Under the pieces are notes generated by a model. It was not told where the DNA came from. It saw only the letters and a program-made list of their open reading frames with translations, and searched no databases. Positions 26,946-34,743 of a stretch of 56,724 bases of DNA are shown here, in pieces; the first letter of the stretch is position 1; each line of letters opens with the position of its first letter. A program made the translations under genes and the position numbers. Origin of the DNA: CADEED01 sp035761265 (GTDB lineage: Bacteria > Pseudomonadota > Gammaproteobacteria > Steroidobacterales > Steroidobacteraceae); assembly GCA_035761265.1 (NCBI GenBank), contig DASTRL010000294.1, positions 1 through 56,724 of the forward strand, read 5' to 3'.

Positions 26946-26984
26946 CTAGACACCGGGACGGCTTCATTTCGTTACACTGACGAC

Positions 26985-28001
26985 ATGAAGCCACTGCTCT
27001 GGATGGCCTGTGCCTGGAGTTGCGTCGGCGCGGTGAACGCCGACGACTCCAGGCTCAGGCTCGAACCCACCTCGCTCGAAATACCGCGCCAGTTCGGTCC
27101 GCTGAGCTATCGCGGCACGCCCGACAGCTTCGGTGACCCCGCGCTCGGAACGGGATATCGCTTCAATGCGCCGGGCATGGCGCTCACGTTCTATGCCTAC
27201 GATTCCGGCATCAGCGACATCCCGGATGGCGCCGAGAGCGTCGTGGTGTGCGAGGAGTTCGAGCACGCGAAATCCGACGTCTCGAAGGCGGGCTATGGAC
27301 ACACCGTGCACAAGGGCGATCAGCTCGTGCGGCTGAGTCCGCCGGAGGACCATCCGCTGGCGCGCGAAGCGGCCTTCGAATTCGAAATCGAGACTCATCC
27401 GGTGCTGTCCTTCCTGTGGTTCACCGGGTTCGACAAGCACTTCATCAAGGTGCGCTTCACGGCCGATGCGCAATTGCGCGACGACGTGCCGGAACTGCGC
27501 CGCGCCGTGCTCGACGCCCTGGGCGATGCCATCGGGCCAGGGTCCACGCCCGCGAAGGTCCAGGAGGACAAGAACTCGATCGACATCGCCTTTGGTGATG
27601 CCGGCCAGGACGAGATGACCGCCGGATTCCTCTACGCCGGCATGCTCGGCGCGATCGCCGAGAAAGCACCGGAGTCGGGGCCCGTCTGTGGCGGGGAGTT
27701 CGTGCCGGATTTCCCCACCGAGATGTCCGTCTACCGGGGACTCATTTCGATGCGGGATCCCAAGGACAAGAGCCGGCTTCTCGACCGGCTGGCGTCCATC
27801 GATGCGGCGGGCTTCCTCGATGAATTCCTGTGGATGGACCTGCATCGCGACGAGTGGGGCACTACGCCGCCCGAAGGCCTCGAGGTCGGCGCGTACCAGG
27901 CGTGGCGCAAGAAAAATCTCAGGAAATTCAAGCGCCCCAGCTTTGCCAGGCTCGTCATCCATCACCCGCGTCCGCTGCCCGTGGAACCGCTCGACCGCTG
28001 A
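26985..28001 (+). CDS. Secreted protein of unknown function
   Basis: A 338-aa protein with a signal peptide ending GAVNA/DD near residue 19. I do not recognise a family. Visible features are a strand-rich N-terminal half (SYRGTPDSFGDPALGTGYRF, MALTFYAYDSG), a Cys in VVVCEEF, a mixed helical middle (VPELRRAVLDALGDAIG) and a basic C-terminus (WRKKNLRKFKRPSFARL). It has its own short spacer (39 bases) after the cytochrome gene and ends 4 bases before a long inverted repeat. Confidence 0.7.
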   Translation: MKPLLWMACAWSCVGAVNADDSRLRLEPTSLEIPRQFGPLSYRGTPDSFGDPALGTGYRFNAPGMALTFYAYDSGISDIPDGAESVVVCEEFEHAKSDVSKAGYGHTVHKGDQLVRLSPPEDHPLAREAAFEFEIETHPVLSFLWFTGFDKHFIKVRFTADAQLRDDVPELRRAVLDALGDAIGPGSTPAKVQEDKNSIDIAFGDAGQDEMTAGFLYAGMLGAIAEKAPESGPVCGGEFVPDFPTEMSVYRGLISMRDPKDKSRLLDRLASIDAAGFLDEFLWMDLHRDEWGTTPPEGLEVGAYQAWRKKNLRKFKRPSFARLVIHHPRPLPVEPLDR

Positions 28002-28005
28002 AGGC

Positions 28006-28097
28006 GCAGGCGGTGTCAGGCAGGGAAAACGGACTCCCGATCGGCGAGATTCTGCTGCGATGGCCTGGGTCCGTTATCCCTGCCTGACACCACCTGC
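28006..28097. repeat. REP/MITE-like long inverted repeat
   Basis: Two 29-base arms (28006-28034 and 28069-28097) are inverted copies with 27 of 29 positions matching, around a 34-base centre. Each arm contains the core GGTGTCAGGCAGGG. A run of A follows the right arm (28099-28107). The arm core resembles the GGTGTCAGGCACC-type REP palindromes common in Gammaproteobacteria. It lies between two genes and does not code for a protein. Confidence 0.75.
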
Positions 28098-28132
28098 CAA
28101 AAAAAAATGTTTCTCGTGTAGCTTTCGAGGCG

Positions 28133-28741
28133 GTGAATTCACGTCGAAGAATGCAGCTCTACCGGACGATGCACTCCTGGCACTGGATCAGTGCCGCCAT
28201 CTGCCTCGCGGCGCTACTGCTTTTCTGTATCACGGGCATCACGCTGAATCATGCGAGCGCCATCACCACGACACCGCGGGTGATCAGGAAGGAAGCGCAG
28301 CTGCCACCCTCCCTTCAGCTGCTGCTCGCCGGCGAACACCCGCAGGCGACTCTGCCGGATCCGCTGGCCGACTGGATCGAAGACCAGTTCGACATCGATA
28401 CGGATACGGCGAGCGTCGAATGGTCGCCGGAGGAGTTGTACGTGTCGGCTCCGGGACCCGGACGCGACGCCTGGGTGATGATCGATCGCGCCAGCCACAT
28501 GGCCACCTCCGAGAGCACCGATCGCGGCTGGCTGGCCTATTTCAACGATTTGCACAAGGGGCGCAACACCGGCCTGGTCTGGACGATCTTCATCGACGTG
28601 GTCGCGGCTGCCTGCGTGTTCTTCTCGCTGACCGGGCTGGTGCTGCTGTGGATCCAGGCGCGACAGCGCACCACGACCTGGCCGCTGGTGTCGCTGGGCG
28701 TCGGCGTACTGGTCGCCCTGATGATCCTCTTCGCGCATTGA
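28133..28741 (+). CDS. PepSY-associated transmembrane protein
   Basis: A 202-aa inner-membrane protein started at GTG 28133 (ATG 28151 is possible). It opens with the PepSY-TM hallmark YRTMHSWHWISAAICLAALLLF, with the first helix at about 16-38 and His residues suited to heme ligation. A periplasmic PepSY-like domain (about 60-140) follows, with YFNDLHKGRNTG just before helix 2 (about 152-175), then helix 3 (180-200). Such proteins move electrons across the membrane in ferric-reductase-like systems. It is first of a four-gene unit with DUF2271, DUF4198 and ApbE. Confidence 0.88.
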   Translation: MNSRRRMQLYRTMHSWHWISAAICLAALLLFCITGITLNHASAITTTPRVIRKEAQLPPSLQLLLAGEHPQATLPDPLADWIEDQFDIDTDTASVEWSPEELYVSAPGPGRDAWVMIDRASHMATSESTDRGWLAYFNDLHKGRNTGLVWTIFIDVVAAACVFFSLTGLVLLWIQARQRTTTWPLVSLGVGVLVALMILFAH

Positions 28742-28765
28742 GTAGTTAGTTCGCCGGGAGCACGA

Positions 28766-29275
28766 ATGATTCGCAAGACCCTTGCCACGATGAGCCTGAT
28801 GGCGGCATTCGCCGGCACGGCCGCCGCCGCCGACCTCACCGTGAAGGTCGAGGTCCCGAACCTGCCGGTGGCCGAGTATCACCGACCCTATGTCGCCATC
28901 TGGATCGAAGGCGCGGACCAGCGCATCGCCGCGAATCTGGCGCTCTGGTACCAGGTGCGCGGCGATCACACCAAGTGGCTGCCGGACCTGCGCCAGTGGT
29001 GGCGGCGCGGCGGCCGCGACGTGAAGGTGCCGGTCGACGGTCTGACGGGCGCCACGCGGCCCGTGGGCCAGCACATCCTGAAGTTCGATGCCACGGCCAC
29101 GCCGTTGTCGCAGCTCGCGCCCGGCCGATACGAGCTCGTCGTCGAGGCCGTGCGCGAAGTCGGCGGGCGCGAGGCGCTGCGCATCCCGTTCGAATGGCCC
29201 ATCAGGTCCGCGCAGCGCGGCCAGGCGCAGGGCAGGACCGAGCTGGGTGAAGTGACACTGACGCTGAATCCTTGA
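28766..29275 (+). CDS. DUF2271 exported protein with a flavinylation motif
   Basis: A 169-aa exported protein; the signal peptide ends TAAAA near residue 22. It fits the DUF2271 family: VPNLPVAEYHRPYVAIWIEGADQR and KWLPDLRQWWRRGGRDV. Residues 91-97 read DGLTGAT, which matches the D-x-x-(S/T)-G-A-T signature that ApbE enzymes modify by attaching FMN to the last Thr (here Thr97). An apbE gene lies two genes downstream. The protein is therefore probably a periplasmic FMN-carrying electron carrier that works with the PepSY membrane protein. The modification itself is inferred from the motif and neighbour. Confidence 0.87.
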   Translation: MIRKTLATMSLMAAFAGTAAAADLTVKVEVPNLPVAEYHRPYVAIWIEGADQRIAANLALWYQVRGDHTKWLPDLRQWWRRGGRDVKVPVDGLTGATRPVGQHILKFDATATPLSQLAPGRYELVVEAVREVGGREALRIPFEWPIRSAQRGQAQGRTELGEVTLTLNP

Positions 29276-29287
29276 GGGGGAGGGCGC

Positions 29288-30091
29288 ATGAGAAGCGCAA
29301 ACGGGAAACTGTGGTTCGCCGCGTTGCTGCTGCTGCCGGTTGCGGGCTTCGCCGCGCGCGCCTGGCTGCTGCCTTCGCAGACCATCGTGGCGCGCAATGG
29401 GGGTTGGGTGACCCTCGATGCCGCGAATGCCGATGACCTGTTCTCGTTCAACCAGGGCGCCATGCCGCTCGATGCGCTGCGCGTCACCGCCCCGGACGGC
29501 TCGGCCGTGGCGCCGCAAAACCTCGCGAACGGCCGGACGCGTTCGAGTTTCGACCTGGAATTGCGCTCGCCCGGTACGTATCGGGTGGCCGTGGCCGGCG
29601 ACCTGGTGATGGCGCGCTGGCAGGAAGACGGCAAACCCAGGCGCTGGCGTGGCGCGCCTGCCGACATGCCCGCCAACATCCCCGCGAACGCCGCCGGGCT
29701 CGAGCTCGAGCAGATCCAGCGGCGCGTGGAAACCTTCGTCACCGTGGGTGCGCCCACGGACCTCAAACCCGTGGGCGTGGGACTGGAGCTCGTGCCCGCG
29801 ACGCATCCCAACGACCTCTACGCCGGGGAGCCGGCGAAGTTCCGCTTCCTGCTCGACGGCAGTCCGGCGAAGAACCTGCCGGTGGAAATCATCGCCGGCG
29901 GTACCCGCTATCGCGATGCGCCCATGCCGCTGAGGTTGAAGACCGATGCGGAGGGCGTCATCACGGTGACCTGGCCGGCGGCCGGCCTGTACTGGGTGGA
30001 TGCCGGGATCACCGATGAGCGTGCCACGGTGCCGGGCGTCAAGCAGCGCACCGCGGGCTACAACGCCACGCTTGAAGTCCTGCCGCAATAG
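29288..30091 (+). CDS. DUF4198 exported protein
   Basis: A 267-aa exported protein with a signal peptide ending GFAARA near residue 25. It shows the DUF4198 features WLLPSQTIVARNGGWVTLDAA and a C-terminal VTWPAAGLYWVDA, which suggest two beta-sandwich domains. The family often sits next to TonB receptors, PepSY and DUF2271 genes and may bind a metal or ligand. It starts 12 bases after DUF2271 and ends one base before the apbE start, inside a single operon. Confidence 0.85.
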   Translation: MRSANGKLWFAALLLLPVAGFAARAWLLPSQTIVARNGGWVTLDAANADDLFSFNQGAMPLDALRVTAPDGSAVAPQNLANGRTRSSFDLELRSPGTYRVAVAGDLVMARWQEDGKPRRWRGAPADMPANIPANAAGLELEQIQRRVETFVTVGAPTDLKPVGVGLELVPATHPNDLYAGEPAKFRFLLDGSPAKNLPVEIIAGGTRYRDAPMPLRLKTDAEGVITVTWPAAGLYWVDAGITDERATVPGVKQRTAGYNATLEVLPQ

Positions 30092-30092
30092 T

Positions 30093-31100
30093 TTGATCCG
30101 GTGGCTGCCGGTCCTGGGCGTGCTCGCGCTCGGCGGTTGTGCGGCCGTGCCGCGCGAGACGTTGCTGCAGGGCGTGACCATGGGCAGCGCCTGGACGGTG
30201 AAGATCGCCGGCCCGCTGCCCGTGTCCGGGCAGGCACTGCGCGTGGGAGTGCAGGCGGGATTCGATACGGTGGACCGGGCGCTCAGCACCTACCGCCGCG
30301 ATTCGGCGCTGCACCGCTTCAACGAGGAGGACGGCGGGGCGTGGGTGGACATCGACCCGGAGCTCGCCGAGGTGATGGCCTACGGACTGGGCCTCGCCGA
30401 GGCCAGCGGCGGCGCCTATGACCTCACGGTCGCGCCGCTCGTGGATCTGTGGGGCTTCGGCCCGGAGCCGGCGAAGGAGCGCGCGCCCGACGCCACGGCC
30501 ATCTCGCTGGCGCGCTCGCGCGTGGGCTGGCGCCAGGTGGACGTGGATGTCGCCGGCCATCGCGCGCGCAAGTCGCCGGGTGTGCGCATCGACTTGTCAT
30601 CGCTCGGCAAGGGACGCGGCGTCGACCGGGTCGCGGCGTACCTGGATTCGATGGGCGTCGACAACTACCTCATCGACCTGTCCGGCAAGCTGCGGGCGCG
30701 CGGTCGCAACGCGGGTGGCGCTGTCTGGCGCGTGGCCGTGGAGCAGCCGGGAGCGGACGATCCGACCGGCGCGCTGCGCACCGTGCCCGCGGTGGTCGAG
30801 CTGAGCGATGCCAGCATCGCGACCTCGGGGGACTACCGCCGGTTCTTCGAAAGCGGCGGCCATCATTACTCTCACCTCATCGATCCACGCACCGGCTACC
30901 CGGTGACGCACGGCACCGTTTCGGCCACCGCGATGGCGGCAGACTGCATGCAGGCCGACGCGCTGGCGACGGTTTTCATGCTCATGGCACCCGACGCGGC
31001 GCTGAAATTCGCCAACGATCAGCGCACGCCGGCGCTGCTGATCAGACGTGGGGAGGCGGGCTTTCACCTCGAACGCAGCGCGGCCTGGCCGGCGCAGTAG
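30093..31100 (+). CDS. apbE: FAD:protein FMN transferase ApbE, lipoprotein
   Basis: Periplasmic enzyme that transfers FMN from FAD to Thr/Ser in target proteins, 335 aa. The start is most likely TTG 30093, one base after the DUF4198 stop. This gives a short lipoprotein signal with lipobox LGGC (Cys16), while the only upstream ATG (30000) lies inside the previous gene. ApbE landmarks are TMGSAWTVKIAG, LSTYRRDSALHRFN, ASGGAYDLTVAPLVDLWGFGP, RIDLSSLGKGRGVDRV (usual DLGGIAKG) and SGDYRRFFESGGHHYSHLIDP with TGYPV. The GGDIRARG-equivalent reads SGKLRARG, a small deviation. Its target is probably Thr97 of the DUF2271 protein in the same operon. Confidence 0.93.
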   Translation: MIRWLPVLGVLALGGCAAVPRETLLQGVTMGSAWTVKIAGPLPVSGQALRVGVQAGFDTVDRALSTYRRDSALHRFNEEDGGAWVDIDPELAEVMAYGLGLAEASGGAYDLTVAPLVDLWGFGPEPAKERAPDATAISLARSRVGWRQVDVDVAGHRARKSPGVRIDLSSLGKGRGVDRVAAYLDSMGVDNYLIDLSGKLRARGRNAGGAVWRVAVEQPGADDPTGALRTVPAVVELSDASIATSGDYRRFFESGGHHYSHLIDPRTGYPVTHGTVSATAMAADCMQADALATVFMLMAPDAALKFANDQRTPALLIRRGEAGFHLERSAAWPAQ

Positions 31101-31209
31101 TTTGACGCCGCGGCGGCCGCGGCCTGTAGGCGTGCGCCTGCGCGTGACCGGCATTCGCGCCGACGCACGCGGCGGCGTGCGCACGCAGCGGCAGGCGCAA
31201 AATGACCTC

Positions 31210-32079
31210 GTGAAGCAGCGGCGCAGCCTGTGGACCATTCTCAAGGGCACCACCGAAAACTGGCTCGAGGATCAGGCATCGAGCATCAGCGCGGCCCTGG
31301 CTTTCTACTGCGCGTTTTCGCTGGCGCCGCTGCTCATCATCACGGTGACCATCGCCGGCTGGATCGTCGGCAGCGAGCTGGCGTATTCGTACCTGGATTC
31401 GCAGTTGACGCTGCTGTTCGGCGCGCAGAGTGCCGGGCTGATCCTGCAGGCCATGCACGGCGCGCAATCGCAACAGGGCGTGTGGGCGACGCTGCTCAGC
31501 GTCGTGATGCTGGTGGTGGGTGCCAGTACGGTGTTCGCGGCGCTCGAGAGCGCCCTGCAGCAGATCTGGGGTGGACGCGATGCGCGGCCGCGGGGTTGGC
31601 GCTCGTTCGTGCGCGCGCGCCTGGTTTCCTTCGGCTTCATCCTCGCGGTGGGTTTCCTGCTGCTGGTCTCGCTGACGCTGACCACGGCGCTCGGCGCATT
31701 GCGCGGTCATGCGCTGCGCCACTTCGAAGGCATGGTGGGACTGTTCGCCGCGCTCGATTTCCTGCTGTCCATCGTGCTCGGCACGGGACTCGTGGCGTTG
31801 ATGTATCGCTATCTACCGGCGCGGCGGCTGCCGTGGCGACAGGTGCTGGTCGGCGCCCTGGTCACCGCCTTCCTGTTCCACCTGGGACGATGGGCCATCG
31901 GCCTGTACCTGGGGCACGCGACGCAGCCCACCGCCTTCGGCGCGGCCGCTTCGTTCGCGGCGTTGCTGCTGTGGCTGTACTACTCGGCGCAGATCTTCTT
32001 GTTCGGCGCCGAGTTCACGGCATTCCTCGGCCAGTCGCGCAGCAAGCCGCCGCTGCTGGCGTCGACTACTTCCGCTTGA
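31210..32079 (+). CDS. YihY/BrkB-family inner-membrane protein
   Basis: A multi-helix inner-membrane protein with the YihY/virulence-factor BrkB signature: W-(I/L)-LKGTTENWLEDQASSISAALA, split by the GTG start, then FYCAFSLAPLLIITVTIAGW. About six helices follow, with YRYLPARRLPWRQVLVGALVTAFLF and AAASFAALLLWLYYSAQIFLFGAEF near the C-terminus. GTG 31210 gives 289 aa, the usual family size; TTG 31102, one base after the apbE stop, would add 36 Arg-rich residues and cannot be ruled out. The function of the family is still debated. Its 3' end overlaps the convergent next gene by 14 bases. Confidence 0.85.
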   Translation: MKQRRSLWTILKGTTENWLEDQASSISAALAFYCAFSLAPLLIITVTIAGWIVGSELAYSYLDSQLTLLFGAQSAGLILQAMHGAQSQQGVWATLLSVVMLVVGASTVFAALESALQQIWGGRDARPRGWRSFVRARLVSFGFILAVGFLLLVSLTLTTALGALRGHALRHFEGMVGLFAALDFLLSIVLGTGLVALMYRYLPARRLPWRQVLVGALVTAFLFHLGRWAIGLYLGHATQPTAFGAAASFAALLLWLYYSAQIFLFGAEFTAFLGQSRSKPPLLASTTSA

Positions 32080-32506
32080 TCGTGAACTTGCCGAAGGCCA
32101 CGCCGAGATCCCAACCGTCGCCGGTGCCGGACAACGCCAGCGAGATCTCGCCCTTGGTCACGACCTGGCCCTGCGCCGATTTCACGGCCCCCGCGTGCGC
32201 CTCGGCGCTGGCGTAGCTGCCGAGCACGTCGTTGATGTTCTGCACGCCGGAAAATTCGCCGACGCCGCTGCGGATGGTCGACTTGCCCACGGACAGGCCA
32301 CCGCCCCGAGCCCGCAGCTTCACGTGCATCGACTGGCCGTTGCTGCAGGTGACGGTGCCCGTGCCATCGGCACGCTTGTAGAATGCCGACCAGCCGCTCA
32401 GCGTGAATCTCAGCTTGCAGTCGACGGCGCCGGCCTGCGCCGTGCCGCCCACGATGGCGGAGCCGACGAGCACGAGAACGAATAACAGACGGTTGGACTT
32501 GTTCAT
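32066..32506 (-). CDS. Small secreted protein of unknown function
   Basis: A 146-aa protein with a clear signal peptide (ending GTAQAGA near residue 26). It has two Cys (VDCKLRFTL, TVTCSNGQS) that could form a disulfide, and a Gly/Ser-rich beta pattern (LRARGGGLSVGKSTIRSG). The C-terminus WDLGVAFGKFTIKRK looks like a final strand. It overlaps the end of the BrkB gene by 14 bases in convergent orientation, and is divergent from kdgT. No family recognised. Confidence 0.65.
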   Translation of the reverse strand: MNKSNRLLFVLVLVGSAIVGGTAQAGAVDCKLRFTLSGWSAFYKRADGTGTVTCSNGQSMHVKLRARGGGLSVGKSTIRSGVGEFSGVQNINDVLGSYASAEAHAGAVKSAQGQVVTKGEISLALSGTGDGWDLGVAFGKFTIKRK

Positions 32507-32542
32507 GGCGCGACGCTAACCGCGCCGGCGGGGGATGGCAAG

Positions 32543-33505
32543 ATGACGCAAATTCCCATCAAGAGGGCCGTCGAGCGCGTGCCCGGCGGCATGATGGTGG
32601 TGCCGCTGCTGTGCGGCGCGCTGTTGATGACGCTCTTCCCCGCCATGCCGCGGTTCTTCGGCTCGTTCACGGGGGCGCTGTTCACGGGCGCGCTGCCCAT
32701 CCTCGCGGTGTTCTTCGTGTGCACCGGCGCGAGCATCGATTTCCGCGCCACGCCGTACATCCTGAAGAAGGGCGGCACGCTGTTCGCCGTGAAGGTGGGC
32801 ATCGGCGTGCTGCTGGGACTCGTCTTCGGGCGGCTGCTCGGCGAAGCGCCGGTCGGCGCCGGCATGTTCGCGGGGATCTCCACGCTTGCCATCGTCGCCG
32901 CGATGAACGACACGAATGGCGGGCTGTACATGGCATTGATGGGTCAGTACGGGCAGCCGCGCGACGTGGGCGCCTATACGGTGATGTCGCTGGAGTCCGG
33001 CCCGTTCCTGACCATGGTCACCCTCGGCGTCGCGGGACTCGCGGCCTTTCCGTGGCCCACGCTCGTGGGTGGAATCCTGCCGCTCGCGATCGGCATGCTG
33101 ATCGGCAATCTCGACCGCGACATGCGCGAGTTCCTCGGCCGCGCGATCCCGGTGATGATCCCCTTCTTTGCATTCGCACTCGGCGCCAATCTCGATCTGA
33201 CCAAGGTATGGCAGGCAGGGCTGCTGGGCGCCGCGCTCGGTCTTGCGGTGGTGGTGGTCACCGGCATCCCGTTGTTCATTGCGGATCGGTTGATCGGCGG
33301 CAACGGCGTCGCGGGCGTGGCCGCCTCCTCCACGGCGGGCAACGCCGTGGCGGTGCCCGCCATCATCGCGAGTGCCAATCCGGTGTACGAAGAGGCAGCC
33401 GCCCGGGCCACGGTGCTGGTGGCGGCCAGCATCGTGGTCACGGCCATCGCGGTGCCGCTCGTGACCGCCTGGGTCGCGCGTCGCGTCGGTGCCCGGGAAG
33501 GGTAG
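32543..33505 (+). CDS. 2-keto-3-deoxygluconate permease (KdgT family)
   Basis: A 320-aa inner-membrane symporter with about ten helices. It matches the KdgT family at IKRAVERVPGGMMVVPLLCG, FFVCTGASIDFRATPYILKKGG, AAMNDTNGGLYMALMGQYG and PFFAFALGANLDL. KdgT members import 2-keto-3-deoxygluconate released from pectin; related permeases next to DUF1537 kinase and PdxA2 genes are thought to import four-carbon sugar acids. The stop TAG is followed immediately by the kinase start (TAG-T-TTG), so the three genes form one operon. Substrate assigned by context only. Confidence 0.88.
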   Translation: MTQIPIKRAVERVPGGMMVVPLLCGALLMTLFPAMPRFFGSFTGALFTGALPILAVFFVCTGASIDFRATPYILKKGGTLFAVKVGIGVLLGLVFGRLLGEAPVGAGMFAGISTLAIVAAMNDTNGGLYMALMGQYGQPRDVGAYTVMSLESGPFLTMVTLGVAGLAAFPWPTLVGGILPLAIGMLIGNLDRDMREFLGRAIPVMIPFFAFALGANLDLTKVWQAGLLGAALGLAVVVVTGIPLFIADRLIGGNGVAGVAASSTAGNAVAVPAIIASANPVYEEAAARATVLVAASIVVTAIAVPLVTAWVARRVGAREG

Positions 33506-33506
33506 T

Positions 33507-34739
33507 TTGAGCGACCGCTGGCTGATACTCGCCGACGATCTCAGCGGGGCCGCGGATGCGGGCGTGCCGTTCGCACGCCGCGGTCTCGTGACCGAGGTGC
33601 GCTGGAGGCTGGCGGCGGAATTCCCGGCTGCCGTGGATGTCGTCGCCTGCGACACGGACAGCCGCCGCCTCGACTCCGCCGCCGCCGCGGCGCGGCAGCG
33701 GGAGGCGATCCGCAAGCTGTGGGATCCGCGCATCGCGTTGTACAAGAAGATCGACTCCACGCTGCGCGGCCAGCCCGCCGCCGAGATCGCGGCGATCCGC
33801 GCGGCCCTGGGCGCCGCCTGCCGGCGCGTGGTCTTCGCGCCCGCGAATCCGGCCATGGGCCGCAGCACGCGTGACGGGCGGGTGCTGGTGCGTGGCCATC
33901 CGCTCGAGGCGACCGAGACCTGGCGTCGCGAGCACAGCTATCCGAATGCGGACTTGGGTGAAATGCTGGCCGGTGCCGGGATGCGCGCGATCAAACTACC
34001 GCTGGACGTGGTGCGCGAGCCGCCGCGTCTCGCCGCGCAGCTCGAGGTCGCCGATGCCGCTGCCTCCTGGATCTGCGATGCCGAGACGGACGCCGATCTC
34101 GAAAACATCGCGCGCGCCGGATTGGCCCGCGAGGGCACGCTGTTCGCCGGCACCGCCGGCCTCGCGAACGCGCTCTCCCGGCAGATGGCGCCGCGGCGCT
34201 TCACGCCTCTGGACCTGAGACCCGCGCAGGCGGGCACCCTGATCGTCGTGGGTTCGCTGTCCGAGGTCTCGCGCGCGGCGGCCGAGGAGGTGGCGCGCCT
34301 CGGGCACGTGCGCGTGCATCAGGTGACCAGCGCGATGCTGCGTGATCCGCAGCGTGCCGGCGAACTCGCGCGGCTCGGCACGCAGGTCGCGCAGGCGCTG
34401 GCCGGTGGCGAGGACGTGCTGGTGGCGATCGCGCCGGAGCCGCAGCCGGAGCTGGCGGCGGGCCCGGCGCTGGTGCGTGCGCTCGCGGTGGCTCTCGAAC
34501 CCGCGCGCCACTCGGCCGGCGGCCTGATCGCCACGGGCGGGGAAACCGCCTCGGCCCTGCTCGATGGATGGTACTTTCACGCCATCCGGCTCATCGATGA
34601 AGTGGCACCCGGCATCTCGCTGGGCGTGGCGCTCGGCGAGCGGCGCCTGCCGTTGTTGACCAAGCCGGGCAGCTTCGGTGACGCGCGCAGTCTCGTGGCG
34701 TCGCTCGAGGCGATGCGTCGCCTGCGAGCAAGGAACTGA
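33507..34739 (+). CDS. Four-carbon acid sugar kinase (DUF1537 family)
   Basis: A 410-aa kinase of the DUF1537 family, which phosphorylates D-threonate, erythronate or related acids. The family start motif is seen at WLILADDLSGAADAGVPFA; TTG 33507 or GTG 33489 could initiate. Further landmarks are YKKIDSTLRGQPAAEI (domain 1), VFAPANPAMGRSTRDG, VGSLSEVSR at the start of the nucleotide-binding C-terminal domain and LIATGGETASALL. It is flanked by a KdgT permease and a PdxA2-type dehydrogenase, the genes that in known D-threonate pathways turn the acid into 4-phosphothreonate and then DHAP. Confidence 0.9.
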   Translation: MSDRWLILADDLSGAADAGVPFARRGLVTEVRWRLAAEFPAAVDVVACDTDSRRLDSAAAAARQREAIRKLWDPRIALYKKIDSTLRGQPAAEIAAIRAALGAACRRVVFAPANPAMGRSTRDGRVLVRGHPLEATETWRREHSYPNADLGEMLAGAGMRAIKLPLDVVREPPRLAAQLEVADAAASWICDAETDADLENIARAGLAREGTLFAGTAGLANALSRQMAPRRFTPLDLRPAQAGTLIVVGSLSEVSRAAAEEVARLGHVRVHQVTSAMLRDPQRAGELARLGTQVAQALAGGEDVLVAIAPEPQPELAAGPALVRALAVALEPARHSAGGLIATGGETASALLDGWYFHAIRLIDEVAPGISLGVALGERRLPLLTKPGSFGDARSLVASLEAMRRLRARN

Positions 34740-34743
34740 TGGA

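Noticed and set aside
32066..32079. 14-base convergent overlap of the BrkB gene and the small secreted protein gene
   Set aside because: Short 3' overlaps are common in compact genomes and both frames look real, so nothing unusual.
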